This document shows positions 8,185 through 16,821 of a stretch of DNA of 64,000 nucleotides, piece by piece (position 1 is the stretch's first letter; every line of letters begins with the position of its first letter). Both the position numbers and the translations under genes were made by a program. This DNA comes from JAURVT01 sp049059935. Lineage in GTDB: Bacteria > Actinomycetota > Actinomycetes > Propionibacteriales > Nocardioidaceae. A model generated the notes under the pieces. The model saw nothing but the letters and a program-made list of their open reading frames with translations, made no database searches and was not told the origin of the DNA. Location: positions 1 to 64,000 of the forward strand of contig NZ_JBMGQR010000002.1 of assembly GCF_049059935.1 (NCBI RefSeq). The letters are read 5' to 3'.

Positions 8185-9953
8185 GCGTCGTCCTCCTTGG
8201 TGCGGGTGGCGTGACCCAGCGCCTCCTCGCGACCCGACATGTCGGGGGCGTCGGACGGTCCGCCGCCACGCAGACCGGGGTTGTCCTCGAGCTCCATCGC
8301 GGCGATCTCGGGGTGGTGCAGGTCGAACGCGGGGCTCTCGGACCGGATGCGCGGCAGCGTCGTGAAGTTGTGACGCGGCGGCGGGCACGAGGTGGCCCAC
8401 TCCAGCGAGCGGCCCCAGCCCCACGGGTCGTCGACGCCGACGACGGGGTTCTGGCGCGACTTCCACACGTTGTAGAAGAACGGCAGCGTGGAGGCGCCCA
8501 GGACGAACGCGCCGACGCTCGAGATCTGGTTGAGGATCGTGAACCCGTCGGCGGCCGCGTAGTCGGCGTAGCGACGCGGCATGCCCTCGACGCCCAGCCA
8601 GTGCTGCACCAGGAAGGTGAGGTGGAAGCCGACGAACAGCAGCCAGAAGTGGATCTTGCCGAGGCGCTCGTCGAGCATGCGTCCGGTGAACTTGGGCCAC
8701 CAGAAGTAGAAGCCCGCGAACATCGCGAACACGACGGTGCCGAACACGACGTAGTGGAAGTGCGCCACCACGAAGTAGGAGTCCGACAGCTGGAAGTCCA
8801 GGGCCGGCGAGGCCAGGATGACGCCGGTCAGCCCGCCGAACAGGAAGGTGACCAGGAAGCCCAGCGCGAAGATCAGCGGGGTGTCGAACGACAGCGAGCC
8901 GCCCCACAGGGTGCCGATCCAGTTGAAGAACTTGACGCCCGTGGGCACCGCGATCAGGAACGTCATGAAGGAGAAGAACGCCAGGTCGACGGCGCCGGTG
9001 ACGTACATGTGGTGCGCCCAGACGGCCACCGACAGCGCGGCGATCGCGAGCGTGGCCCCGACCAGGCCGACGTAGCCGAAGATCGGCTTGCGGCTGAAGA
9101 CCGGGAAGATCTCGGTGACGATGCCGAAGAACGGCAGCGCGATGATGTACACCTCGGGGTGCCCGAAGAACCAGAACAGGTGCTGCCACAGGATCGGCCC
9201 GCCGTTGGCGGCGTCGAACACGTGCGCCCCCAGCTGCCGGTCCGCGAGCAGCGCCAGCAGCGCGCCGGCGAAGATCGGGAACGCGATCAGCACCAGCAGG
9301 CTGGTGACCAGCGTGTTCCAGGTGAAGATCGGCATCCGGAACATCGTCATGCCGGGCGCACGCATGCAGAAGATGGTGGTGATGAAGTTGACGGCGCCGA
9401 GGATGGTGCCGAGGCCGGCCATGTACAGACCGACGATCCACAGGTCACCGCCGATGCCCGGGGAGTTGACCGCGTCGCTCAGTGGCGCGTACGCGAACCA
9501 GCCGAAGCTGGCGGCGCCACCGGGGACGAAGAAGCCCGAGACGACGGTGAGCCCGCCGAACAGGTACAGCCAGTAGCTGAACATGTTGAGCCGCGGGAAC
9601 GCGACGTCGGGCGCACCGATCTGCAGCGGCATGATCGCGTTGGAGAACCCGAAGAACAGGGGCGTCGCGAACAGCAGCAGCATGATCGTGCCGTGCATCG
9701 TGAACAGCTGGTTGTACGTCTCGTCGTCGACGATCTGGGTGCCCGGGGCGGCCAGCTCGGCGCGGATCAGCAGCGCCAGGATGCCGCCGATGATGAAGAA
9801 GACGAACGACGTCGTCAGGTACAGGTTGCCGATCAGCTTGTGGTCGGTCGTCGTCATCAGACGGACGGCCTGCTGCCCGAGGGTGCGGGTGGGTGCGGTG
9901 CCCGCACGGCTCGTGCTGGCCCCGCCGGTGTTGCGCTCGGCGTACGTCGCCAT
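8181..9953 (-). CDS. ctaD: Cytochrome c oxidase subunit I
   Basis: The 590-aa catalytic subunit binds heme a and the heme a3-CuB site where oxygen is reduced. Twelve or more membrane helices are visible. HGTIMLLLF (heme a ligand), FWFFGHPEVYIIALPFFG (CuB His, Tyr cross-link and K-channel region), WAHHMYVTG and HFHYVVFG (heme ligands) are all present. The ATG at 9953 shares one base with the ctaC stop (TGATG). Open frame continues upstream but is only an overlap with ctaC. With ctaC, ctaF and ctaE, the whole oxidase is encoded in this window. Confidence 0.97.
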   Translation of the reverse strand: MATYAERNTGGASTSRAGTAPTRTLGQQAVRLMTTTDHKLIGNLYLTTSFVFFIIGGILALLIRAELAAPGTQIVDDETYNQLFTMHGTIMLLLFATPLFFGFSNAIMPLQIGAPDVAFPRLNMFSYWLYLFGGLTVVSGFFVPGGAASFGWFAYAPLSDAVNSPGIGGDLWIVGLYMAGLGTILGAVNFITTIFCMRAPGMTMFRMPIFTWNTLVTSLLVLIAFPIFAGALLALLADRQLGAHVFDAANGGPILWQHLFWFFGHPEVYIIALPFFGIVTEIFPVFSRKPIFGYVGLVGATLAIAALSVAVWAHHMYVTGAVDLAFFSFMTFLIAVPTGVKFFNWIGTLWGGSLSFDTPLIFALGFLVTFLFGGLTGVILASPALDFQLSDSYFVVAHFHYVVFGTVVFAMFAGFYFWWPKFTGRMLDERLGKIHFWLLFVGFHLTFLVQHWLGVEGMPRRYADYAAADGFTILNQISSVGAFVLGASTLPFFYNVWKSRQNPVVGVDDPWGWGRSLEWATSCPPPRHNFTTLPRIRSESPAFDLHHPEIAAMELEDNPGLRGGGPSDAPDMSGREEALGHATRTKEDDA

Positions 9954-10864
9954 CACTCGGTTCCGTTCTCTTCGAGTCCGTCGATGGTGTCGGCGTTCGC
10001 GCCGCCCTGCGGGGCGCCGGTCTGGCCGGCCTGCTGCAGCTCGCGGAGGTGCGCGTCGTACTCGGCGCGGTCCACGACCTTGACCTTGAAGATCATCCGG
10101 GAGTGGTACATGCCGCACAGCTCGGCGCAGCGCCCGGTGAACGTGCCGGTGCGGGTGGGCGTCAGGTCGAAGGTGTTCTTGCGACCGGGGACGACGTCCA
10201 TCTTGAAGTAGAACTCGGGCACCCAGAAGGAGTGGATGACGTCGGGCGAGCGGAGGTCGAAGCGCACCGACTCGTCGACGGGGAGCCACAGCTCGGTGGG
10301 CTCGGCCGGGGTGCCGAGGTCGAAGACGTCCTCACCCACGGCGCTCTCGTCGAGGTAGTTGAACGCCCACTGCCACTTGAAGCCGACGACCTCGATGGTG
10401 TGGTCGGGGTTGTCGACCTTCTCGAGCATCTTGTTCTGCGAGTCGACCGTGTGGAAGAAGAAGACGGCCACGACGATCACCGGGGCGATCGTGTAGAGCA
10501 CCTCGATGGGCAGGTTGTAGCGCACCTGCGAGGGGATCTCGTCCTCCGAGCGCTGGCGGTACTTCACCATCGCGAAGACGATCAGGCCGAAGACCAGCAG
10601 GAAGGTCACCAGGACGGCGATCCAGGCGCCCAGCCACAGGTCGAACATGTAGCCCGTGCGGTCGCTCGCGGCGACCGGCAGCGCGAGCCGCTTGAACTCG
10701 CTCGGGTCGGTCGACGAGCACCCCGTGAGGAGCAGCGTCAGGCCGGCGACCACCACCAGGGCAGCCTTCGGGGCGCGGCCGCGAGGGGTGCGGCCGGCGG
10801 TGTGCGCAGTAGGAGCAGGACCCACGGGGCGCCTTCCTCGTCGAGCGTTCAGCACGGTGTTCAC
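9953..10864 (-). CDS. ctaC: Cytochrome c oxidase subunit II
   Basis: The protein accepts electrons from QcrC through the binuclear CuA centre. The CuA motif CAELCGMYHSRM lies near the C-terminus. A lipobox (TLLLTGC) suggests an acylated N-terminus, followed by two helices and the cupredoxin domain. The length is 303 aa from the GTG at 10864. The GTG at 10855 is an alternative, and neither has a clear Shine-Dalgarno site. A TACGCT box lies ten bases upstream of 10864. It is the first gene of ctaC-ctaD-ctaF. The adoK gene ends 74 bp upstream on the same strand. Confidence 0.93.
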   Translation of the reverse strand: MNTVLNARRGRRPVGPAPTAHTAGRTPRGRAPKAALVVVAGLTLLLTGCSSTDPSEFKRLALPVAASDRTGYMFDLWLGAWIAVLVTFLLVFGLIVFAMVKYRQRSEDEIPSQVRYNLPIEVLYTIAPVIVVAVFFFHTVDSQNKMLEKVDNPDHTIEVVGFKWQWAFNYLDESAVGEDVFDLGTPAEPTELWLPVDESVRFDLRSPDVIHSFWVPEFYFKMDVVPGRKNTFDLTPTRTGTFTGRCAELCGMYHSRMIFKVKVVDRAEYDAHLRELQQAGQTGAPQGGANADTIDGLEENGTE

Positions 10865-10938
10865 AGACGCGAGCAGCGTACCCCGGACATGCCCTGGTGC
10901 GACGTTCAGGTCACCCTCAGGACGACGGTCGCGCACGC

Positions 10939-11919
10939 TCACTCCGGCACGCTCAGCACGGCCGCGACCTCGTCCCACGCGTCACTCCCGTACGCGTCGG
11001 CGAACCGCTTGCCGAACGGCCCGCGTCGCAGGTCGTACTCCTGGGTGCCGGTGGTCTCGACGACGCCCGCGGCGAGCGCGCAGCCCACCTGCGCAGCCCG
11101 CTCGAGCCCGAGGTCGACCTCGATGGCGGCCAGGAAGCCGGCGCGGAACGAGTCGCCCACACCGGTGGGGTCGACGGCCAGGACGCCGGGGACGGCGGCG
11201 ACCTCGATCGGCGCCTGGTCCTTGGCCTGGACGGTGACGCCGTCGGCTCCGCGCGTGATGACACGGGTGCCGATGCGCGAGGCGATCTCGTCGGCGCTCC
11301 ACCCGGTCTTGCGCTCGGTGAGCGTGGCCTCGTACTCGTTGGTGAACAGGTACGTGGCGCCGTCGACGAGGCCGCGGATCGTCTCGCCGTCGGCGAAGGC
11401 GAGCTGCTGGGACGGGTCGGCGGCGAACGGGATCTGCAGGTCGCGGCAGGTCTGGGTGTGGCGCAGCATGCCGTCGGGGTCGTCGGGCCCGACGAGCACC
11501 AGGTCGAAGCCGTGGGCGGCGTGGAGGGCGGCGAGGTCGATGTCGCGGGCCTCGCTCATCGCGCCGGCGTAGAAGGACGCGAACTGCGCGTGGCTCTCGT
11601 CGGTGGTGCAGACGAAGCGCGCGGTGTGCTTGGTCGCGGAGACCAGGATCGCGCTGCAGTCGACGCCGTGGTCCTCGAGCCAGCGCCGGTACTCGTCGAA
11701 GTCGCGGCCGACGGCGCCGACGAGCACCGGGCGCAGCCCGAGGGCGGCCAGGCCGAACGAGATGTTGGCGCCGCACCCGCCGCGCCGCACCTGCAGGTCG
11801 TCGACCAGGAACGAGACCGAGATCTTGTCGAGCTGCTCGACCACCAGGGAGTCGGCGAACCGTCCCTGGAACGTCATCAGGTGGTCGGTGGCGATGGATC
11901 CGGTCACGGCGATCGGCAT
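10939..11919 (-). CDS. adoK: PfkB-family carbohydrate/adenosine kinase
   Basis: The 326-aa kinase begins MPIAVTGSIATDHLMTFQG, closely resembling the mycobacterial adenosine kinase Rv2202c, which occupies the same place beside ctaC. The C-terminal PfkB signature DPTGVGDSFRAGF contains the catalytic Asp. FVDD-like LVDDLQVRRGG follows near residue 45. The ATG at 11919 has GGAG six bases upstream. It probably phosphorylates adenosine in purine salvage. Another sugar substrate cannot be excluded, since PfkB specificity is hard to read from sequence. Confidence 0.85.
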   Translation of the reverse strand: MPIAVTGSIATDHLMTFQGRFADSLVVEQLDKISVSFLVDDLQVRRGGCGANISFGLAALGLRPVLVGAVGRDFDEYRRWLEDHGVDCSAILVSATKHTARFVCTTDESHAQFASFYAGAMSEARDIDLAALHAAHGFDLVLVGPDDPDGMLRHTQTCRDLQIPFAADPSQQLAFADGETIRGLVDGATYLFTNEYEATLTERKTGWSADEIASRIGTRVITRGADGVTVQAKDQAPIEVAAVPGVLAVDPTGVGDSFRAGFLAAIEVDLGLERAAQVGCALAAGVVETTGTQEYDLRRGPFGKRFADAYGSDAWDEVAAVLSVPE

Positions 11920-11968
11920 GGGGTCTCCGTCTACGGGGGCTGGGCACGACACGGCCCTGGGCAACACA

Positions 11969-11999
11969 AGAGGCGCCGTCCCGGTGGGACGACGCCTCT
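11969..11999 (-). terminator. Terminator after erpA
   Basis: The stem AGAGGCGcCGTCCC pairs with GGGACGaCGCCTCT with one mismatch and a 3-nt loop. It lies 61 bases past the erpA stop and 50 bases before adoK. It separates the erpA and adoK transcripts on the minus strand. Confidence 0.75.
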
Positions 12000-12059
12000 C
12001 AGCGTAGAGCGTGGCCGACCTCGCGCAGCGCGAGCCCTGCCGGTCTGCTCAGGGGTGGA

Positions 12060-12419
12060 TCAGTGGAACGAGTCGCCGCAGGCGCACGAACCGGTGGCCA
12101 TCGGGTTGTCGATGGTGAAGCCCTGCTTCTCGATGGTGTCGACGAAGTCGATCGTCGCGCCGCCGAGGTACGGCAGGCTCATCCGGTCGACGACGACGGC
12201 CACGCCGCCGAAGTCCTTGACCTCGTCGCCGTCGAGGTCGCGCTCGTCGAAGAAGAGCTGGTAGCGCAGGCCGGAGCAGCCGCCGGGCTGGACGGCGATG
12301 CGCAGGCGGAGGTCGTCGCGACCCTCCTGCTGCAGCAGGCTACGGACCTTGTCGGCAGCGCCGTCGGTGATGGTCACGCCCTGCGTGGCCTGGGTGGTCT
12401 CGGTGTCGTTGACGGTCAT
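12060..12419 (-). CDS. erpA: Iron-sulfur cluster insertion protein, ErpA/HesB type
   Basis: This is a 119-aa A-type carrier that passes Fe-S clusters to apoproteins. The three conserved cysteines appear in PGGCSGLRY and in the C-terminal CACGDSF. The length is normal. GGGAG lies eight bases before the ATG. The neighbour arrangement (adoK on one side, glycerate kinase on the other) matches Rv2204c in mycobacteria. Clients in this window could include QcrA (2Fe-2S) and LipA (two 4Fe-4S), which is an inference. Confidence 0.92.
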   Translation of the reverse strand: MTVNDTETTQATQGVTITDGAADKVRSLLQQEGRDDLRLRIAVQPGGCSGLRYQLFFDERDLDGDEVKDFGGVAVVVDRMSLPYLGGATIDFVDTIEKQGFTIDNPMATGSCACGDSFH

Positions 12420-12466
12420 GTGCTGGTCTCCCGGGGTCGGTGGTGTTCACCTGGGTGCGCTTTGGG

Positions 12467-12496
12467 GCCGGTGACGGGTTCGTGCTGGTCACCGGC
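12467..12496 (-). promoter_or_regulatory. Inverted repeat at the predicted 5' end of the erpA mRNA
   Basis: GCCGGTGAC (12467-12475) pairs with GTCACCGGC (12488-12496) across a 12-nt loop. A TACGAT -10-like box lies at 12509-12504, so transcription would begin at about 12497, directly at the hairpin. It may stabilise the mRNA, act as an operator, or terminate the upstream glycerate kinase transcript. Confidence 0.5.
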
Positions 12497-12552
12497 ACGG
12501 TCCATCGTACGCCGCATCGGCGACCGATCCAGGAGGTGTCCGACACACGGCG

Positions 12553-13656
12553 TCAGAACGACCAGGTGCGGGCCACGCGGGTGGCCAGCCGGGAGAGCGA
12601 CGCGGCCGGGTCGCGGACCGCGGCCTCCTCCCCCACCAGGTCCACCACCGCGTACGCGGCCTCGACGCCCATGGCGCGCATCTCGCGCGCCCCCACGAGC
12701 ACGCGGCCGGCCAGCACCACGCACGGACGGATGGCCTCCCCCGCGACGGTGGCGACGCCGTGGGCGACCTTGCCCTCGCGGGAGGAGAAGTCGTAGGCCC
12801 CCTCGCCGGTGACGACGACGTCGTGCGCCGCCGCGAGCGCGCGCAGCCCGACGGCGTCGGCCACCACCTCGATCCCGGACCGGCGGGTCGCGCCGAGCTG
12901 CATCAGCGCCAACCCGATCCCTCCCCCGGCGCCCGAGCCGGGCGCGTCGGCCGCGCGTCGCTCGGCCGGGGTGCGGCCGCACAGGGCGTCCACCCAGCCG
13001 TCCAGCAGCCGGTCGACCCGCTGGCGGGCGTCCTCGTCGAGCCCGCGGTCGGCGCCGTGCACGTTGGTGGTGCCGAACATGCCGAGCAGCACGGTGGTGA
13101 CGTCGGTGGCCACCACGAGCTCGACGCCCTCGGTGGCCGCGCGGGCGGCCGTGGCGTCGACGACCGTCAGGCCCTCGAGCCCGAGGGGGCCGGCGTCGAG
13201 CGGGACGTCGGCCGTCACGCCCAGCGCGGACAGCAGGCCGGCGCCTCCGTCGTTGCTGGCGCAGCCGCCGACGCCGACCACGACCCGGGCGGGGCCGACG
13301 GCCAGGGCCGCGGCGACCGCCTCGCCCACGCCGCGGCTCGAGGCCCGCTCGGGGTCGCCGTCGCCGGCGACCTGGTGGCCGCACGCCTGGGACGACTCGA
13401 CGTAGACCGTGTCGTCGTGGACCAGCAACGTCATGGGCGTGGGGGCGCCGTGCGGGCCGGGCACGGTGACGACCTGCAGCTCGCCGCCGAGCGCGGTGTG
13501 GAGGACGTCCACGAAGCCGGTGCCGCCGTCGGCCATCGGCGCCTGCGTCACCTGGTCGTCCGGGGCGCGTCGCAACCAGCCCTCGGCGATGGCCCGCGCC
13601 GCGGCGGGCGCGGTGAGCGTGCCGTCGAAGGCGTCGGGGGCCACGAGCACACGCAT
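12553..13656 (-). CDS. Glycerate kinase
   Basis: The 367-aa enzyme of the GlxK/GarK family phosphorylates D-glycerate and feeds the glyoxylate/serine routes into glycolysis. The family start MRVLVAPDAFDGTLTAPAAA, the ADGGTGFVD stretch, GVGGCASNDGGAGLLSALG and GSGAGGGIG are present. The ATG at 13656 is preceded at six bases by CAGGAT, which suggests a leaderless transcript. It diverges from the GNAT gene. Position matches Rv2205c of mycobacteria. A GlcD-type glycolate/lactate oxidase gene lies at 52914, but a pathway link is not demonstrated. Confidence 0.9.
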   Translation of the reverse strand: MRVLVAPDAFDGTLTAPAAARAIAEGWLRRAPDDQVTQAPMADGGTGFVDVLHTALGGELQVVTVPGPHGAPTPMTLLVHDDTVYVESSQACGHQVAGDGDPERASSRGVGEAVAAALAVGPARVVVGVGGCASNDGGAGLLSALGVTADVPLDAGPLGLEGLTVVDATAARAATEGVELVVATDVTTVLLGMFGTTNVHGADRGLDEDARQRVDRLLDGWVDALCGRTPAERRAADAPGSGAGGGIGLALMQLGATRRSGIEVVADAVGLRALAAAHDVVVTGEGAYDFSSREGKVAHGVATVAGEAIRPCVVLAGRVLVGAREMRAMGVEAAYAVVDLVGEEAAVRDPAASLSRLATRVARTWSF

Positions 13657-13662
13657 GGGGCC

Positions 13663-13686
13663 ATCCTGGCCTACCTCGTCCAGACT
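13663..13686. promoter_or_regulatory. Divergent leaderless promoters, glycerate kinase and GNAT genes
   Basis: On the minus strand CAGGAT (13668-13663) stands six bases before the ATG at 13656. On the plus strand CAGACT (13681-13686) stands six bases before the ATG at 13693. The whole divergent gap is only 36 bp. Confidence 0.5.
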
Positions 13687-13692
13687 CGTCCC

Positions 13693-14565
13693 ATGCAGAT
13701 CCGACCGATGCGGACCTCGGACGTCGACGCCGCCGAGCAGGTGAGCGCCGCGGCGATGCTCCAGGTGGGTGAACGGACCCGTCGCGCCGTCGACCCGCCC
13801 GCGACGCGACGCGCGGAGTGGTGGCAGGGACAGTGGCGGCGTCGCGCCGAGCACCTCGTCGAGCACGACGGGCCGGGGTGCTGGGTGGCCGAGGACGACG
13901 ACGGCCTGGCGGGCCTCGCCGTGTCGATGCGCCGCGACACCCTGTGGGGCCTGGCCTCGTTCTTCGTCCGGCCCGGCACCCAGGGCGGCGGCGTCGGCAA
14001 GGCGCTGCTGGACGCGGCCCTCACCCACTCGGTGGGCTGCACGCGCGGCATGATCTGCGCGACGTCCGACGCCGGCGCCCTGCGCCGCTACCACCAGGCC
14101 GGGTTCCGGCTGCACCCGACGATGACCGCCGAGGGTCCGGTGGACCGGTCGCTGCTGCCCGTCGTCGAGCACGTGCGCGAGGGGTCGCAGGCCGACCTGG
14201 ACCTGATGGAGTCGGTCGACCGCCAGACCCGTGCGGCCACGCACGGCCCCGACCACGCGTTCATGGGCGCCGCGCAGCCGCTGCTGGTGAGCGACAGCCA
14301 CCTGGGGTCCGGCTACGCCTACCTCTCCCCCTCCGGCGCCTACCTGCTGGCCGCGACGTCGGAGCGCACGGCCACCGCCCTGCTGTGGGAGTCGATCGCC
14401 AGGACCCCGGGCGACACCTTCGCGGTGCGCCACGTCACCGGCGAGCAGGACTGGCTCGTCGACGTCGCGATGGCGGCACGCCTCACGCTCAGGCACGAGG
14501 GGTTCCTGGCGCTGCAGTGGATGCGTCCACCGCGGACGTACGTGCCGTCACCCCACTTCATGTGA
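13693..14565 (+). CDS. GNAT-family N-acetyltransferase
   Basis: The 290-aa protein has an N-terminal GNAT domain (residues 1-150). The acetyl-CoA loop appears as FFVRPGTQGGGVGKALLDA, and the RRYHQAGF strand-helix follows. The second half (about 155-290) is a weaker GNAT-like repeat without a clear CoA loop, so this is a two-domain member. The substrate cannot be inferred. It starts at a leaderless-type ATG and ends seven bases before the convergent aminotransferase stop. Confidence 0.8.
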   Translation: MQIRPMRTSDVDAAEQVSAAAMLQVGERTRRAVDPPATRRAEWWQGQWRRRAEHLVEHDGPGCWVAEDDDGLAGLAVSMRRDTLWGLASFFVRPGTQGGGVGKALLDAALTHSVGCTRGMICATSDAGALRRYHQAGFRLHPTMTAEGPVDRSLLPVVEHVREGSQADLDLMESVDRQTRAATHGPDHAFMGAAQPLLVSDSHLGSGYAYLSPSGAYLLAATSERTATALLWESIARTPGDTFAVRHVTGEQDWLVDVAMAARLTLRHEGFLALQWMRPPRTYVPSPHFM

Positions 14566-14572
14566 GGGACGG

Positions 14573-15847
14573 TCAGGCGGCGGCGGCCTCCGCGGCGGCC
14601 AGCAGGACGCAGGTGGCGACGCCGTCGACGGCCACCTGCACCTCCTCGAGCGGCGGGAACGTGGGCGCGAGACGGATGTTGGTGTCCTGGGGGTCCTGGC
14701 CGTAGGGGTAGGTGGCCCCGGCCGGGGTGAGGACGATGCCGGCCTCCTTGGCCAGCGCCACCACCCGCGCCGCGGTGCCCGGCACCACGTCGAGGCTGAC
14801 GAAGTACCCGCCGACGGGGGTGGTCCAGGTGGCGACGTCGTGCTCGCCGAGGGCGGACTCGAGCGCGGCGACGACGGCCTCGAACTTGGGCGCGAGGATC
14901 GCGCGGTGCCGGGCCATGTGGGCGCGGACGCCGTCGGCGTCGCCGAAGAACATCGCGTGGCGCAGGTGGTTGACCTTGTCGGGCCCGATGGACTGCTTGG
15001 CCAGGTGCTGCTTGTACCAGGCGACGTTGGCCGGCGACGACCCGAAGAACGCGACGCCCGAGCCCGCGAAGGTGATCTTCGACGTGGACGCGTAGAGCAG
15101 CACGCGGTCGGGGTTGCCGGCGACGGCGGCGAGCGACAGCGCGTCGGCGGTCTTGGCCTCCTCGGTCGTCAGGTGGTGCACCGCGTAGGCGTTGTCCCAG
15201 AAGATCCGGAAGTCGGGCGCGGCCGTCGGCATCGACGTCAGGCGGGCGGCAACCTCCTGCGAGACCACCGAGCCGTCCGGGTTGGCGTAGGTGGGGACGA
15301 CCCACATGCCCTTGATCGCCGGGTCGTCGGCGACCAGCGCCGCGACGGCCTCGGCGTCGGGGCCGTCGGCGTTCATCGGGACGGTGACCATCTCGATGCC
15401 GAACTCCTCGCACAGCGCGAAGTGCCGGTCGTACCCGGGCGCGGGGCAGATGAACTTCACCGTCTCCTCGCGCGACCAGGGACGCTCGGAGTCGGGGGTG
15501 CCGTGGAGCAGCGCGTAGACGATCGTGTCGTGCATCAGCGTCAGGCTGGCGCCGTTCGCGGCCAGCAGCTGCGGCACGGGCACACCGAGCAGGTCCGAGA
15601 AGATCCTGCGCAGCTGCGGCAGCCCGTCGAGCCCGCCGTAGTTGCGGACGTCGACACCGTCCTCGTCGGTGACGGTCCCGCGGCCCGGCAGCCCCAGCAG
15701 CGCGTCGGACAGGTCGAGCTGCTCGGCCGACGGCTTGCCCCGCGTCAGGTCCAGCTTCAGCCCTCGCGCCTGGAGCGCGGAGTAGTCCTCCCGCAGGCGG
15801 GAGAGGAGGTCGGCGAGCTGGTCCTGGGGCAGGTCGGTGAGCGTCAC
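14573..15847 (-). CDS. Aspartate aminotransferase, class I subgroup Ic type
   Basis: The 424-aa PLP enzyme interconverts aspartate/2-oxoglutarate and oxaloacetate/glutamate. The PLP lysine lies in ASTSKITFAGSG. The cofactor region IFWDNAYAVHH and the C-terminal arginine in NIRLAPTFP are visible. The start region with LDLTRGKPS, ASLTLMHDT and a long large domain resemble the Rv3722c-type enzymes rather than AspC. The GTG at 15847 has TAGGCT six bases upstream, hence is probably leaderless. The GNAT gene converges from the left. Confidence 0.88.
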   Translation of the reverse strand: MTLTDLPQDQLADLLSRLREDYSALQARGLKLDLTRGKPSAEQLDLSDALLGLPGRGTVTDEDGVDVRNYGGLDGLPQLRRIFSDLLGVPVPQLLAANGASLTLMHDTIVYALLHGTPDSERPWSREETVKFICPAPGYDRHFALCEEFGIEMVTVPMNADGPDAEAVAALVADDPAIKGMWVVPTYANPDGSVVSQEVAARLTSMPTAAPDFRIFWDNAYAVHHLTTEEAKTADALSLAAVAGNPDRVLLYASTSKITFAGSGVAFFGSSPANVAWYKQHLAKQSIGPDKVNHLRHAMFFGDADGVRAHMARHRAILAPKFEAVVAALESALGEHDVATWTTPVGGYFVSLDVVPGTAARVVALAKEAGIVLTPAGATYPYGQDPQDTNIRLAPTFPPLEEVQVAVDGVATCVLLAAAEAAAA

Positions 15848-15853
15848 GCGTGC

Positions 15854-15859
15854 AGCCTA
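15854..15859 (-). promoter_or_regulatory. -10 box of the aminotransferase gene
   Basis: TAGGCT on the minus strand is separated by exactly six bases from the GTG at 15847, with no Shine-Dalgarno site. This is consistent with a leaderless mRNA. Confidence 0.5.
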
Positions 15860-16177
15860 TCCAGCGTCGTCACCTGTTCGTGACCTGGTGGGGCGGCGTC
15901 CCCGTCGACCGGCACCGCATCTCCCTTCGGGGGTGCTCACCAGTCGAAGGGCGCACCTACGGGAGGGATCCGGGTCGGATCGCACCCCGGCCGGGTGCAG
16001 GTCTCGGTGGGTGAGACACCGTCGTCACCGACCGTGGCACATGGTCACGGACCGCGGTGAATTTGCCGTGGGGTGCGTCGGTTTGCCTGGGTCGGTGTGA
16101 CTCGAGGTGCCGGTGGTACGAACCGTCTCACCGATCGGGACGCGAGGACGGCCGACGTAGCCACCGTCGACCACCCC

Positions 16178-16206
16178 GTCCGTAGGTGCCTGTCGGCGAG
16201 CACCCC
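16178..16206. repeat. 29-bp dispersed element, copy 1
   Basis: This segment matches 54344-54372 at 27 of 29 positions and contains the dyad GGTGC...GCACC around CTGYCGGCGA. It lies 30 bp beyond the pspAB stop. The other copy also lies just past the stop of a leftward gene, so it may be a terminator-like or REP-like unit. Confidence 0.65.
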
Positions 16207-16235
16207 GACGGCGAGTCAGCCGAGGATCGACGACC

Positions 16236-16805
16236 TCAAAGGCCCGGTGCGCCGAAGATGGCGAGCCACCGCCCGAGCTCGGGCTCGACGGGCACGTCGT
16301 CGGCGATGAGGCCGCGCACCTGGAGCTCGAGGACGTTGTCGCGACGGTCGGGGCCGGTGGGGGCGAAGGGGTAGAAGGTGCCGCGCTTGTAGAGGTAGAC
16401 GATCGCGACGGGGGCGCCGCTCGGCGAGGTGAAGCCGACGTAGGAGCAGAGCAGGGACGAGCCGAAGCCGTTGTCCTGCAGGGCGGTGTTGACGGCGTGC
16501 AGGTTGGTGACCAGACCGGTGACGTCGCCGGGGTCGGCGCGGTCGAGGAGCCAGGTGAACCCGTAGGAGTCGTCGCTGCGCTCGACCTTCGGCCCGCCGC
16601 CGGCGTCGAGGAGCTCCTGGACGTCGGACTGCGCGGCGCTGAAGGCCGCGCCCTCGTTGGCCCGGTAGCAGACCGCGCCGATGCCGGTGGGCACGAAGTC
16701 GCCGCCGGCCTGCAGGCTCAGCGCCGCCTGGGGCACGCCGAACAGCACGTCGAGGTTGGCCTGGACGGGCTTGCTGCGGCCCATCAGGGAGTCCCAGAGT
16801 CCCAT
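16236..16805 (-). CDS. pspAB: PspA-associated protein PspAB
   Basis: This 189-aa soluble protein starts MGLWDSLMGRSKPVQANLDVL, then has LFGVPQAALSLQ and DDSYGFTWLLDR, typical of the actinobacterial PspAB family. The biochemical role is not known; family members travel with PspA and HtpX. It is the last gene of pspA-pspAA-htpX-pspAB, 16 bp after htpX. It has no signal peptide or membrane segment, so a cytosolic, membrane-stress-associated role is inferred only from context. Confidence 0.85.
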   Translation of the reverse strand: MGLWDSLMGRSKPVQANLDVLFGVPQAALSLQAGGDFVPTGIGAVCYRANEGAAFSAAQSDVQELLDAGGGPKVERSDDSYGFTWLLDRADPGDVTGLVTNLHAVNTALQDNGFGSSLLCSYVGFTSPSGAPVAIVYLYKRGTFYPFAPTGPDRRDNVLELQVRGLIADDVPVEPELGRWLAIFGAPGL

Positions 16806-16821
16806 CAGGGAACCAGTCCGA

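Larger units (their letters stand above)
15848..16235. other. 388-bp gap without a recognisable gene
   Basis: It contains the aminotransferase -10 box (TAGGCT, 15859-15854) and, near the pspAB end, a 29-bp dispersed repeat (16178-16206). No tRNA, SRP RNA core or convincing small ORF was found. The segment 16000-16170 is rich in GGTCTCGGTG/CACCGA-like dyads whose role I cannot assign. Confidence 0.5.

Noticed and set aside
15848..16235. Possible SRP RNA or tRNA near the aminotransferase gene, as found beside its homologue in mycobacteria
   Set aside because: No conserved GGAAGGAAGCAGC-type core or T-loop was seen.
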